Shown here piece after piece: positions 1 to 12,188 of a stretch of DNA of 64,000 nucleotides. A program made the position numbers and the translations under genes. Below the pieces are notes generated by a model. The model made no database searches, was not told the origin of the DNA, and saw only the letters and a program-made list of their open reading frames with translations. The DNA is from Cymbomonas tetramitiformis (lineage: Eukaryota > Chlorophyta > Pyramimonadophyceae > Pyramimonadales > Pyramimonadaceae): positions 1-64,000 of the forward strand of contig LGRX02035489.1 of assembly GCA_001247695.2 (NCBI GenBank), given 5' to 3'. The stretch's first letter is position 1. Each line of letters begins with the position of its first letter.

Positions 1-1080
1 TACAGGACTGTGCTGACCCTTCCTTCAATTTCTCATGAGCCCTCTCACTATACCCTATCCTGTATGACACTGATGACACGCATTACTGAAAGTGTCCCTA
101 GCCCACCCTCTCCACCTAAAATGACCCTCCCGGGGCCTCACAAGGCCCCCTTCACCCATCCTTATACCCACATGCTCCCCACAGCCTGCACTACAGGAAT
201 GTGCTGACCCTTCCTTCAATTTCTCATCAGCCCTCTCACCATACCCTATCATGTATGACACTGATGACACGCTTGACTGAAAGTGTCCCTAGCCCACCCT
301 CTCCACCTAAAATGACCCTCCCGGGGCCTCACAAGACCCCCTTCACCCATCCTTATACCCACATGCTCCCCACAGCCTGCACTACAGGACTGTGCTGACC
401 CCTCCTTCAATTTCTCATCAGCCCTCTCACTATACCCTATCCTGTATGACACTGATGACACGCATGACTGAAACTGTCCCTAGCCCACCCTCTCCACCTA
501 AAATGACCCTCCCGGGGCCTCAAAAGGCCCCCTTCACCCATCCTTATACCCACATGCTCCCCACACCCTGCACTACAGGACTGTGCTGACCCTTCCTTCA
601 ATTTCTCATCAGCCCTCTCACTATACCCTATCCTGTATGACACTGATGACACGCATGACTGAAACTGTCCCTAGCCCACCCTCTCCACCTAAAATGACCC
701 TCCCGGGGCCTCAAAAGGCCCCCTTCACCCATCCTTATACCCACATGCCATGCTCCCCACAGCCTGCACTACAGGACTGTGCTGACCCTTCCTTCAATTT
801 CTCATCAGCCCTCTCACTATACCCTATCCTGTATGACACTGATGACACTGATGACTGAAAGTGTCCCTAGCCCACCCTCTCCACCTAAAATGACCCTCCC
901 AGGGCCTCACAAGGCCCCCTTCACCCATCCTTATACCCACATGCTCCCCACAGCCTGCACTACAGGACTGTGCTGACCCTTCCTTCAATTTCTCATCAGC
1001 CCTCTCACTATACCCTATCTTGTAACTTTGGGGCATCAGCCCTCTCACTATACCCACCTTGTAAACCCTAGGGGCCTTTC
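1..1080. repeat. Satellite array, about 191-bp unit
   Basis: Head-to-tail copies begin near 10, 201, 392, 583, 779 and 970. The period is 191 bp except for a 5-bp insertion in the fourth unit. Copies differ by a few substitutions, and the last one decays after about 1020. The array continues off the left edge. The open frames seen on both strands exist only because the unit lacks stops, so I do not treat them as genes. Confidence 0.95.
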
Positions 1081-1129
1081 TATTTTGCACAAAGGGTTTA
1101 TCTTATCGTTTACTTGTTACTTGGAGATA

Positions 1130-2543
1130 TGTAAAGTAACAATACGAGGCTTACCTTCAAATAGACTCTTCCATAGCTCGTTGTGACTTGGTGTGCAAGT
1201 TGATACGCCTAATCTTGTCTTCTTCATCATAGGACCCCCCAACCAAAGAACCCAATCAGCCATGGCCAATAACGCAAAGATAATGAGGTTTAATGAAGCA
1301 AGGGGGGTATGTATCTTATAGGGGGAGGTGTTACCTTTCGATAGAGCTATTAAGCGTGAGGTTTCATGAGGTGTGGAAGATGCTATGGCCAATCTTGTCC
1401 ACCTAGGTGTAGCCCCCCCCTGCCCAACAACCCAATCAGCCATGGCCAATAACGCAAAGATAATGAGGTTTAATGAAGCAAGGGGGGTATGTATCTTATA
1501 GGGGGAGGTGTTACCTTTCGATAGAGCTATTAAGCGTGAGGTTTCATGAGGTGTGGAAGATGCTATGGCCAATCTTGTCCACCTAGGTGTAGGCCCCCCT
1601 TGCCCAACAACCCAATCAGCCATGGCCAATAACGCAAAGATAATGAGGTTTAATGAAGCAAGGGGGGTATGCATATTATAGGGGAAGGTGTTACCTTTCG
1701 AAAGAGCTATTAAGCGCGTGGTTTCATGAGGTGTGCAAGATGCTATGGCCAATCTTGTCCCCCTATGTGTAGTTCCACCCCCTTGCCCAACAACCAAATC
1801 AGGCATGGCCAATAACGCAAAGACAATGAGGTTTAATGAAGCAAGGGGGGTATGACTCAAGGTAAGGTTTGCGCGGAGTCCAAAAATGCAAAAAAATTTC
1901 AAAATCTAGATTTTGAGATGCAAGCGATTTAAGTTTGCGCTTAAGTATGGTTAAGTATGGGGGGCGACCGAGCGGTATCGACCATAACTTTTCATTAACG
2001 TGGTCAATTTGATACCTGAAGTGCGCAATATGTACAGGGTGCTATGGGCAACCTATTTATCAAATAAAAGATTTTTGAAAGGTTTTTGCATTTTTGGACT
2101 CCGCGCAAACCTTACCTTGATGTATCTTATAGGGGAAGGTGTCACCTTTCGAAAGAGCCTTCAAGCGCGAGGTTTCATGAGGTATGGAAGATGCTATGGC
2201 CAATCTTGTCCACCTAGGTGTAGCCCCCTTGCCCAACAACCCAATCAGCCATGGCCAATAACGCAAAGATAATGAGGTTTAATGAAGCAAGGGGGGTATG
2301 TATCTTGTAGGAGAAGATGTTAGCTTTCGAAAGAGCTATTAAGCGCGAGGTTTCATGAGGTGTGCAAGATGCTATGGCCAATCTTGTCCACCTAGGTGTA
2401 GCCCCCCCTGCCCAACAACCCAATCAGCCATGGCCAATAACGCAAAGATAATGAGGTTTAATGAGCCAAGGGGGGTATGCATCTTATAGGGGAAGGTGTT
2501 AGCTTTCGAAAGAGCTATTAAGCGCGTGGTTTCATGAGGTGTG
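1130..2543. repeat. Second satellite array, about 180-bp unit
   Basis: The marker phrase CATGGCCAATAACGCAAAG recurs near 1260, 1440, 1620, 1805, 2249 and 2429. The 1434-1613 and 1614-1793 units are nearly identical, while the first copy (1130-1253) is diverged. The array is interrupted by the foldback insertion at 1857-2120. A 261-residue minus-strand frame through it is repeat-derived and not a supported gene. Confidence 0.93.
1857..2120. mobile_element. 264-bp foldback/MITE with 38-bp perfect TIRs
   Basis: Positions 1857-1894 (starting TCAAGGTAAGGTTTGCGCGG) are the exact reverse complement of 2083-2120. The piece sits inside a 180-bp satellite unit whose sequence resumes on each side, so it is an insertion into the array. 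It has no coding capacity. A clean target duplication cannot be separated from the flanking satellite sequence, so the superfamily is undetermined. Confidence 0.85.
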
Positions 2544-2990
2544 GACGTTTTTAGGCGTGGTTTGGTGCGCCAATCCTATGGAGAGAGAATTAACCAATCA
2601 GCCATGTATAGTTCCATACCCACGCGCATATGTGAAGGATGCAACAAGGAAAAGTCGAAAATATTTCACCTTAGGACTAGTATTCCGTGGTCGCGCGCAT
2701 CCACACGTGCAGATTTGCGTTTGTACGCCACCAATCACTAACGCATTTCGTGTGCGCAAAACGCGCTTTTGGAGCGACTATTCTCAAGGATGTTTACAGT
2801 ACGGTCTAAAGACACAAGATAAATTCTAAACGTATCTATGGGGTATTAACTCTTGGAAAATGTTCGCTAGAGGTCCCACATAACAAATTTAAGACATCTC
2901 AATAACGTGTCGAAAATCCATTCTGTTGCGGTCCGTGCGGCAGTTCGGAAGAAAGAAGGTGGCGAAATTCAGCCCAAAACACGAAAAGAA
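2544..2990. other. Intergenic, no gene recognised
   Basis: Unique-looking sequence after the satellite array. Short open frames on the plus strand (2539-2829) have no recognisable motif and no codon structure that I can support. Confidence 0.5.
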
Positions 2991-3073
2991 CCAGAGTTTA
3001 CGAGCTGCTTTCCATTCTTGTCGTGTCGAAAATCGCGATCGGCCGCGCAGCGGCCGCAGCTCGTAAACTCTGG
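2991..3073. repeat. Perfect 18-bp inverted repeat (hairpin)
   Basis: CCAGAGTTTACGAGCTGC at 2991-3008 is the exact reverse complement of 3056-3073. The 47-base loop contains the GC-rich palindromic stretch near 3036-3055. It could be a small foldback element or an RNA hairpin. Nothing else marks its function. Confidence 0.75.
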
Positions 3074-3228
3074 TCTCGGCCAGAGTAACGTCGCACCCAC
3101 TTTCTTAGCAAAAATGCATGACTCAATGTGTGAACCCGTACTATTCCTTGAGCCGGAATTACGGGATCACACCCGAATCGTCGCGCTAAACTCAACCTCC
3201 ACACGCGCTGGGAGCATATATACGTAAG

Positions 3229-4311
3229 TGGCTACTACCCAAATTCATGGTCCTACCACAAAGACCAATGGGCAATTGCGGTTTCGATCACTAAATCGAC
3301 TATTTGAGGCACAGGCAACATTTGCACATGATATTTATGAGTTAAATGAATTTTATTTCTTATAGCGGCGGCCCCCATGAGACGTTAGGTGTTCGGTTGA
3401 ACGACACGCTTTAGGGGTGTAATTTCACCAAAAGCTTGAAGGAAATGGTGGTCCTACCACAAGGACCACCGTTATTTTGAGTATTAGGAGTCACATGGGG
3501 GGGCTCACGGTGATGCGCATGGTTATACATCTTGAGTTTATGACCAAATAAGATAGCTGAATCGGTTACTTCGCACCCTCATCATCATTTCCGCTCTATT
3601 TCAGCATGGCGCATGTTCAACACAATGCAAATTCCGAATTTAGTGAATTTCGGACTTTAGAAATTGGCATTCATCCATTCTAAAGTGTACACGCCAGTCG
3701 AAAAATAAGATATTTGGATGATGTTAGACTTTCAGAAATTCGCAATACATATATACTTGAAGATTTAATGTGCCGCACACACCAACCTTGCGATATATGC
3801 CCTCTAGCAAGCAATTATGATGGCTGGATGGTCAGCTCGCGTGACCACTGTTTTAGGGGGGAAACCAACGAGCCAATATATTAGAGGGGAAGCCAACGAG
3901 CCAACGAACCAATATATGCATTCCAACCGGGCCTACCGCCCAAATATGATTGGGACATATGTATCGAGGTTCAATTTGATGGTATCCGCGCAGGTGTAGT
4001 GTTGATATATGATTGGTAAAACATTATTGAAGATGAGTCACTAATTTGCCACATTGTGAATGTTCCAAAAAAATCCGTTTTGAAAAATTTGAGTGTTGAG
4101 GTTTGAAATGCGTTCGTCATGGATATATGGGTTGGATATAGGCCAAACCAGCGTTCGAATGAATTAATATAACACCTATATATACCACCTTTCATTGGTT
4201 AGACACCACAAATCACGGGAGATGGCAAATTAAATTATCGAAACAATGGTTCTCGTGGTAGGACCAAATCGTCGATTTGGTCCTACCACAAGGACTGCGG
4301 GGCAGTAGCCA
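3229..4311. mobile_element. Non-autonomous DNA transposon, family TGGCTACT, copy 1
   Basis: The left end TGGCTACTACCC begins at 3229 and the right end GGGGCAGTAGCCA finishes at 4311. Both are flanked by the 4-bp duplication TAAG (3225-3228 and 4312-4315). Subterminal palindromes of the type GGTCCTACCACAAGGACC lie just inside each end and again near 3450. At 1083 bp, with no transposase-like frame, it is a deletion derivative or MITE. The same family recurs at 5526 and 10942. Confidence 0.85.
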
Positions 4312-4315
4312 TAAG

Positions 4316-5521
4316 GGATATTGATAATCAACCATGCGCCGGAGCCAAGGATATGGCCTGAGCATTTTAAATGTAACATGGTACACCCACTATACAGCGG
4401 GCCCCGGAAAACATCGGGACGCATACATCCTGCGTGAAGGGGTCCCGACGTCCCCGATGTGTACGAAACGTGTTGACTCACATGACCAGTATCATGGTTC
4501 ACGTGCGTCGCTGAGGTATCCTTACAATGTCACCATACGATCCATGAACATAACATGGTCACACGTGATGGGCCATGGGCTAGCTATGATATAATATCAC
4601 ATACCGTCGAGCGTGGGCGAACCGCGCTATATAATGGCAACGTTGCATGGTGTGGATGGCGACGCACCGGATGCATGCATACATGGCATGCGCATCGTTG
4701 TGTAATGTATGTAACCTACACAGCAGTATATCAATCTAGGCCGACGAAGACTCTCTCTTTCGCCCGTTACTGTATCCGCCCGGTGAGACGTTCGCGCTAG
4801 AATACTACGATAATGATTGGCACCAAACGATTTTGCTGAGCAATTAGACTTGTGCAAAGAGCATGCACGCACCATGATTGATGTAGTAGAACGATGTTCA
4901 TACGATACGACCGTACGAGGTGGCATCGTACTGACGAGGAACGGCAATTGTCGTCTCGTCGTCGTGAGTGTGAGCAAATATTGTCACACACATCGTCATG
5001 TCGATGACATGACTACTCAGCAGTCGTCCCCAAATGAAATGATCACTGGTGACGCCGTTTATGATTGTGTCATCCATCCACCATCGTACTAATGACAATG
5101 ACCTCGTTTCAAGTACGCACCGATTTTATCGACAACTTGGGCGATGCATGCCACGCGCGGAACATTGTCTACCGCGTAAACTAGTAAGCGCGTAGCCGTA
5201 TGTAAAGCACTGCGGGGGCATTAATGTCAGCAAGGAGCGAAATCAAGCGTCCATGTGACCAACGGCGCAAAATGAGAACGCCGCTCGCAATATCAAATCC
5301 GACCATGCATGTGATGATACGTTGATATGTATACTCCTGCGGGGATAAGGTGTATCCCATGATGCGAGGGAGCAGCCCCATATGATCGTCATTGTTTATG
5401 TACGATCATTGGTAAGTGACGACAATGATTATCATCACCATCGATCGCATGTTGTGCGCGTCACGCAGTGTATGCAATGACGAGATAAGTATGCGCACAT
5501 GGAGCCATGGGAATCAAGGGC
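4316..5521. other. Intergenic, no gene recognised
   Basis: About 1.2 kb between two copies of the TGGCTACT transposon family. Several short open frames overlap on both strands (for example 4627-4977 and 4817-5092) without domain, codon bias or splice support. Short palindromes such as those around 4985-5010 are present. I see no gene. Confidence 0.5.
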
Positions 5522-5525
5522 AGTG

Positions 5526-6570
5526 TGGCTACTATCCTTAATCCAGATCCTCCCACAAGAATCTAGCGCAAATGGGCATGGCGACCTTGTATGTCGTATA
5601 TAGTGGCCCGGCATATGCTTTGGGGCAATATTTATGAACCTTTTGAATTATCTATAACATTTCTTTGCTTGAAATGTCGATGGTTTGACCTTTAATCTTA
5701 GCGTGGTTTGGGTGGGTGCTTTCACAGAATTTCAATCAAAATGCTAGATCCTACCACAAGGATCTAGGGTACCGACAACTCTAGGCCTTGCTACACGAGC
5801 TCGGGTTGGTGCGTATGTTGTTAACCCTCGAGAATATGACCAAAACTAATTTTGTAAGCCCTTTAATATCATACTAGCCGGATTAATCGCCGCATATGCG
5901 CATGCCATGGTGTAGTACCGTCGAAATTCAATATTTCCATCATTATCAGGGTCTGAAAATCGTATTCTAGAACCTCTAGCGGTAGTTCTAACCGTTCAAA
6001 AAATCCCCAAAAAATCCCAAGGAGACTTTGAAGTCATATTAAAGTACTGAAGTGCTCACCAAGGCAAAGATCTAGCCTTAAAGCTTAAAATGGACCAAGA
6101 CTCACGCCCAAAATGCGAAATTATCCCCATACTTAAGGAATGTGTATATCTTACCCATGTGACCGCGTTCGTGTGATGTGTCCAATATACATTATCCAAG
6201 TCGTATTTTGACCCAAACATGATTAATACATGCATACCTTGAGATATATCATGTCTATGGTGGCAAAGGATCGATATACGATTGGCAAAAAATTATGGAA
6301 GATGCACCCCGCTTTTGAAGCTTTAAAAGGCGTAGCAGTTCAAAATTTGGTTGGGGCATGCTATAAATGCATTAGCTAGGAGTATATATGATGGATTCTC
6401 GTCATACCACGCACCATACTACTTAGTATAGGTCCCATGTGGAAAGTATTCCTTGGTGTTGACTTGTAGAAAGCTCGTGGGGCGCCTAAATAAATTACTG
6501 AAAAAGTGATCCTTGTGGGAGGATCTAGAGCGTTCTAGGTCCTCCCACAAGGATCTCGGGATAGTAGCCA
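5526..6570. mobile_element. Non-autonomous DNA transposon, family TGGCTACT, copy 2
   Basis: The left end TGGCTACTATCC begins at 5526 and the right end GGATAGTAGCCA ends at 6570. The 4-bp duplication AGTG lies at 5522-5525 and 6571-6574. Hairpins containing TCCTCCCACAAG or TCCTACCACAAGG lie near 5545, 5745 and 6508-6555, the same layout as the other copies. Length is 1045 bp. No coding region is supported. Confidence 0.85.
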
Positions 6571-6574
6571 AGTG

Positions 6575-7650
6575 GTGTGCACATGCCGCATGTAAATCCC
6601 GTTTCATATCAACATGCGAAGGAAATCACCTCGCAAAGCATAGACAAGGTATTACGACTATGCCGTCTCGCGTGCCCGTTCGCGCGTAAGTATACATGGT
6701 TCATCCGTGATATATTGGCACCCGCGAAGATGATATTGGCCATCTCTAATGCTTATTAACAACCGTACACCTTTTTAGTCGATTTTTTAGCCGGAATGGG
6801 ATAATCGGTGCAAACATGACCCATTATCCACGATGCCCGCTAGAGTGCATTCATAGTGTGGTAGGAGCGTATGGTGCTTAAACTTTTGAAGTATATCCAT
6901 AAAATGATTTTTTGAAAGCTTAACATAAGCCATATGGGCAAGTATGTGAGCGATGTGCACTCGTTAGCTTGACGCGAAGTGAAAATGTACTAGGGTACAT
7001 CTTCACGAGTCAGTACGAGAGACAGGCGTGTCAGAATGACGAGTGACAGAAACGATGACAGTCACCAGCCGGAAATGATGACAGTCACCAGCATGACCGA
7101 ATGACACAGGTGACTGGCAGAATTGACAAAGGTGACCGACAGAAGTGACTGACTCAAATGTGACATTTGAATATCGGCACCTACAGCAGATCAGACTTGA
7201 GAGAATTGGTGGGAAACCATTTAGGATTCGATCAGTCGAACATAACTGGAGGGAATCGAGGAGGACCTCAGTTATACAGTCACATCAGCAGATCTGTGAG
7301 TATTCAAATGAGAGACTTGGGAGGTGACAGTCAGAAACATTTAAGTACTTATGACAGATCCCAGCTGATTGGTTGTTGCAGTCAGCAAATGACTGAACAC
7401 ATGAAGTGGCATGGTAAGGACGAGTTACCTTAAGTAGAGAGCTGTGCAAGCTCTCGGGGTTGAGTTTAAATTTGTCTTACATTGCAGCCACCTCTGTGGC
7501 TGTTAAGCAACTTGACCAAAAGAGTAATTAAAAAAAGATCCGATTCCGATAATACCATGCTTACAGCAATGTATTTCTTTGTAGGACTGAACTAGGTTCC
7601 TTTCCTGCATTGCACAGTAGACCGATAGGCTCTTAGAGAGCCCCCAAACA
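6575..7650. other. Intergenic; the right part may be a decayed LTR
   Basis: No gene is seen. 7020-7150 contains imperfect repeats of TGACAG/GTGACTG words. The stretch before 7650 ends in ...CAAACA directly before a primer-binding-site-like sequence at 7653. This fits the 3' end of an LTR, but I cannot locate a matching second LTR or the LTR start. Confidence 0.4.
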
Positions 7651-7652
7651 AC

Positions 7653-7666
7653 TGGTATCAGCGTGG
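7653..7666 (+). promoter_or_regulatory. tRNA-Met-type primer-binding site (LTR retroelement remnant)
   Basis: TGGTATCAGCGTGG begins two bases after an LTR-like ...ACA end. It matches the usual plant/algal initiator-tRNA primer-binding word TGGTATCAG. No gag or pol is recognisable downstream, because the sequence passes into a foldback element at 7934. This would be a 5'-LTR fragment of an otherwise lost element. Confidence 0.45.
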
Positions 7667-8104
7667 TTGCGTTAGACGCGGCCTATCTGTGCCGGCAGTA
7701 GCGGGTGAACAACAATTGCCGGCACGCAAGTTCCGGGAGGGTTTTCCACGGAAACCCGCGAAGGTTCTGAAGACGTCGACGTTAAAAACGCGTTGGTCGC
7801 GTCCGCCTTTCGTCAAGGCTGCGAATGTTGTCGAATATTGCGAGCGAATATCTACACGTCGTCAATCGGTATAATCGATGAACTGCGTGCCATTCTCGAT
7901 TTTATTAGAGTCCCCTGTGCACTATTACAAGTATTCGCTTAAGTTTTCTTAAGTTTGCTTAACTTTTCTTAAGTTTTCTTATCTTTTCTTAACTTTTTGC
8001 GTATAAACCCCCACAAGCCTCCATACGTATAAATTGTAGCGTTGCAATTAGCTATTGGCCGATGGAGTTATACGTTGGTGATATAAGTAAAACTTAAGAA
8101 AACT

Positions 8105-8440
8105 TAAGAAAAATGACACCCAATGACACTTAAGACAAATGACCGATGACACCCACCCCACCCTATCACACTTAAGACAAATGACCGATGAGACAACCCC
8201 ACCCTATCACACTTAAGCAAAATGACCGATGACACACACCCCACCCTATCACACTTAAGACAAATGGACCGATGACACCCACCCCACCCTATGACACTTA
8301 AGCAAAATGACCGATGACACACACCCCACCCTATGACACTTAAGCAAAATGACCAATGCCACCCACCCCACCCTATCACACTTAAGACAAATGACCGATG
8401 ACACACACCCCACCCTATGACACTTAAGACAAATCACTTA
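8105..8440. repeat. Minisatellite, about 41-bp unit, about 8 copies
   Basis: Tandem copies contain GACCGATGACAC, CACCCCACCCTAT and CACTTAAG. Units vary at ACACC/CACAC and at AAGAC/AAGC. The spurious Cys/Val-rich minus-strand frames here follow from the repeat. Confidence 0.9.
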
Positions 8441-9683
8441 AGACAACTCGCGCTTTGACGCGGGCCAAGAGCAAACCCTGAGAGTGCCTAGCCAAGAATA
8501 CCAACAATCGAGGAAACCGCTAAAGCGAAGAAAGTTCTGCAAAGTACCACAATTTGCGTGAAGCGTAAACGTCTAATTCGGTCTCCAAAGTGAACGATTC
8601 AGCGCGAGACACCCTCCGAGACGGAATATTGGGAATATATCTCAAAATTCGATTTCAAAGATTATTGAAGAAAGGAAATTACCAAGGCGGAGGACATCCC
8701 TTGAAAGCTTTCCCCACAGCGTTTCAGAAGTGAAGGCGAGGAGTCACACTAGGGAACGCTGAATGTGCTATATCGTACCCTTTAATGTGCGCTAGACAAG
8801 ATGAAATAACAAAGTCAATAACACCTATATATCAGGAATCAGATACAGCAGGGTACTCTGGCTAAGTCAAATCGGAAAAGGACTAACCAGAGAAAGGAGT
8901 TCAAGCGCGGTGGCCCGGTTCCAAACACTTCAAATCGTGAACTCGGCTCTGAAATGTTCTTGATGTGTAAGTTTTCGTCACAGCTATCATAGCGTGAGGG
9001 GATTGTGATATCTCTCGCGATGTGTGAACATCAGGAACTGCACTTTACATTAAGGATGTTGCCTGATTATCAAGTCTGTCGGTGAGCTCGATACTGGAGC
9101 GGTGCTATTTTATCGCCCCACCTGCAGCGAAAAACACCTACTGTGGGCGATGATTACTCAAGCAATTTTTTGGGTCCACTCTCTCACTTCCTTAGCAAAG
9201 TGCAGATACCATAGAAAATGAACACTGTGAGAAAACTACACTTTCTGTGCGCCAGGTGAAGGAAGTTTGAGGATGATGATTGGTCTGAGGTGAAGGAAGT
9301 TTGAGGAAAGCTACGTGACGATGACGGTCGGGTGAGGTTTTTTCAAATTCTCGTGACACAAGTCGTCGCGAGGGTGTTGACGACATGGAGGTGTACAGCA
9401 GGGGGAGATCCAGGCGGACATTTTCTTGTGTATAATTGCTTCCAGTCCCCCGCCACCCAATTTATATTTTTTCAGTCACCAGAGCACGGTTTTGGCTTAA
9501 GTTTTCTTGTGTATAATTATTCGAGTCCCCCGCCACCCACCAGGACACGGTTTTCACTCGACTTTTCTTATCTTTTGCTCTGACGTACTCGCTCGCGTCC
9601 TCGTTGATACATCCACGGGCATTCTGAAGGCCAGCTGATGACCGAATTGTATAAAACATGACACGCGGTATAATTTTCATGGA
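8441..9683. other. Interior of foldback element, no gene recognised
   Basis: No domain or credible ORF. Near 9420-9580 a phrase (TTTCTTGTGTATAATT then AGTCCCCCGCCACCCA) occurs twice, a diverged direct duplication of about 85 bp. Confidence 0.45.
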
Positions 9684-10166
9684 CTTAAGAAAAGTTAAGC
9701 AAACTTAAGCAAACTTAAGCGAAAACCTTGTTCTAGTGGTGGGAGAGTATTCGAGTGCTGTTGCACGAGCCAGGGCTCGTCATGAATACACTCGTAATCA
9801 TGATTACTTTCATGATTAGACGTTTTTTGGTACTAATCAAGTCTTGATTAGACCCGGCAGGGTACTAATCAAGTCTTGATTAGCCACGGCAGGGTACTAA
9901 TCAAGTCGTGATTTTTTAATCATGACAAAAGTGGTGATATGACATATGTGGCCTCTGACAGTCGAGCGACAGTCTGACGCGGCGGCCGGGTGCGTGGCCG
10001 TCGTCGGGTGGCCGTCGGTCGGGTGACTAATATAACTTTGTCTATTTTGTGGCTTCGTTGCACATGAACGCACGTTCGTTCAGGCTCCACAATCGCCCGT
10101 GTGTTTTCTCAGATTTCTAAGACAGTTCGTCACGCATACTGTACTTAAGCAAGCACACACCGCAGA

Positions 10167-10921
10167 ATGGGTCGGAGCAAGAAAAATCCCGTTTCTAACA
10201 TGCAACAAGCGCTAGACATGAAGCAGTATCCGGCTTTGAAAAAGCCGCTTGAGCACATAGGGAAACAAATCCAGATCCCGGGGTCCTTTTGGACGCTTGC
10301 TTCCGGGCGCATGTCAGAGAGCGAGAAGGAAACTTTTTGTTGTGTACTACACGCGAGTTCTCGCTTTCGCAAAAAGTCTCAGGCGAGGCAGCTCCTTCGC
10401 AGGCTTTTCAATTGCAGGAGATGGGTCCGACTGGGACCGGCAGCCTTGAGGAAGGCGATGCTAGTGGCAAAATATTTTGGATTGAATATCCACTGCCATT
10501 TCTACAGTATTTCTATGCCACATTCCCTCTTTCTACTGAAGAGCAAGCACCACGTGTGGAATCCGCTTTGGTACCCCTCACACCGCAGGATGAGAAACGT
10601 CCCCCTCGCCATCCCGACTTTCCGGACCTGGCATTTCCGTTTGCTGAAGTGTACAAGTTTTATTCAGTCACTTCTGACGATCTGGTTGAGATGGGGCCTA
10701 AGTCTGGACAATTTGCGACTCAGTTTGTGTGCACGGTTAAGAACAGTGATGGCACCGTCTGCGGCACGATACGCAACATCTCACCGCGTTATTACATCTC
10801 ACCGCGTTATTACATCTCACCGCGCTTTCACACGCCTCCGCGATATCACATGTCTCCGCGCTATGCACATGCTATACGCATGCCTCCAAGCAATGAGCTA
10901 AAATTTACCCCACTCAGATGA
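10167..10921 (+). pseudogene. Degenerate ORF in the hAT-like element, BED-like Cys pair
   Basis: Two overlapping plus frames (10167-10901 and 10289-10921) cover this stretch. The second contains FVCTVKNSDGTVCGTIR, which looks like the first Cys pair of a BED-type zinc finger, common at the N-terminus of hAT transposases. It then runs into an 18-bp tandem repeat coding for ISPRYY (10785-10860). There is no DDE core or dimerisation region. I read it as a broken transposase start, with low certainty. Confidence 0.3.
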
Positions 10922-10941
10922 GCAAGCAAAGAGTGACTAAA

Positions 10942-12011
10942 TGGCTACTGCCCGAAGGTCCAGTCCTCCCACAAGGACCGAAGTGATTTTGGGCCATAGG
11001 CCGCGTCTTTTCGATATCGTTGGTATATGAGTGTTTTGAGGTCATATTTAGGTGTCCAATAATAATGTAAAAACTTGTATTGGGTGGTATACTCGGTGCG
11101 ACTATGTGAATTACGTGATTGAAAAGTGGGGGTGAAACTGCTCGAAATTAAATAAAAAGGCCGGTCCTCCCACAAGGACCGGAAGTTCCCAAGCCACTTG
11201 CGCTCACTAAGTGGCCTTCCGGGTGCCCACCGCACATGAAAATGACTTTAACATGCCATATCCGTGCCCTCTACGATGTACACCATCTTCGGAATCCATA
11301 ATATGGCGGTATATATCCCTCACAATGTTATGCACCCACCAAAACAAAATTTTGATGAAATTTACAATCAAAATTTTGTGTATAGATGGAACCTCATCGC
11401 CGCGCACAAGACAAAGACTAGTATGTATCGACTATGTTAAGCATTCTAAAAATCATGGTATAGGTATATATGATGACTTCAACGTCTCGGACTGTAAAAC
11501 GGTCACATGCACATGCTACAGGGCATCTAGAACTTCACTTTCACACAAAAAAACATTAAAATATTTGGATCATAAATGTTTTTTATAGTTGCAAGGGTCG
11601 ATTTGAATGTGTATATTGCCCGATACGAAGTTGCCAACATGCAAAATGTGGTAAGCATCATTGGGTATGACGTTTGGATAAAAGTTTGAGGCCTGGCGGG
11701 ATGATTCAGCTCGAAATTCAATTGAATAAAAATATTTGAGTGACATGCTATGTTTTTTAATACCCTCCAAAGGTTGGAACACGAAAATGATAGGCTGCAT
11801 GCTACAAATGCATTGGATACAGCGAGTATATGAATACATACCGCAAATGGCATACGTTCCCACTCAGTCAAAGTCCCATAGATGCTAAAACTCGGAGGGT
11901 AGCCAATAGGGACCGAACGAGGATGGTTTTAAAAATCCCCGCAAACCCGGTCCTTGTGGGAGGACCGAACACGATTTGGGTCCTCCCACAAGGACCGTCG
12001 GGCAGTAGCCA
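10942..12011. mobile_element. Non-autonomous DNA transposon, family TGGCTACT, copy 3 (nested)
   Basis: TGGCTACTGCCCGA at 10942 is inverted at the right end (12011), with 4-bp duplications TAAA at 10938-10941 and 12012-12015. Hairpins GGTCCTCCCACAAGGACC occur near 10960, 11160 and 11945-11998. Length is 1070 bp. It lies wholly within the hAT-like element, so it inserted later. Several short frames inside (11211-11588, 11527-11871) have no recognisable product. Confidence 0.85.
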
Positions 12012-12188
12012 TAAATGATCCAACAACCGAAAATATTCGAAAATCATGATTAAACTAATCAAGTCTTGATTAGACCCGACAGGGTACTAATCAAGTCTTG
12101 ATTAGCCACGACAGGGTACTAATCAAGTCTTGATTGATCACAGGACCCCACTAATCAAGTGTAATCATAGTATTCATGACGAGCCCTG

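Larger units (their letters stand above)
7934..9723. mobile_element. Foldback element with 40-bp TIRs rich in CTTAAG
   Basis: 7934-7973 matches the reverse complement of 9684-9723 at 39 of 40 positions. The arms are made of repeated CTTAAGTTT words. A second inverted set (near 8091-8107) lies inside the left part. The interior carries the minisatellite at 8105-8440 and about 1.2 kb with no recognisable gene. No TSD is evident, so the borders are approximate. Confidence 0.6.
9771..12188. mobile_element. hAT-like DNA transposon remnant with 19-bp TIRs
   Basis: CAGGGCTCGTCATGAATAC (9771-9789) is exactly inverted at 12170-12188. CAGGG ends are typical of the hAT superfamily. Flanks TGCACGAG (9762-9769) and TGCACGAC (12189-12196) resemble an 8-bp hAT target duplication, with one mismatch and one extra base on the left. 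Subterminal near-palindromic TAATCAAGTCTTGATTA repeats occur at both ends (9830-9915 and 12050-12140). A 1070-bp MITE is nested inside. The remaining interior holds only a broken ORF. Confidence 0.7.

Noticed and set aside
1117..1902. 261-residue minus-strand ORF
   Set aside because: It follows the 180-bp satellite period (a multiple of three), so it repeats the same peptide. No evidence of a gene.
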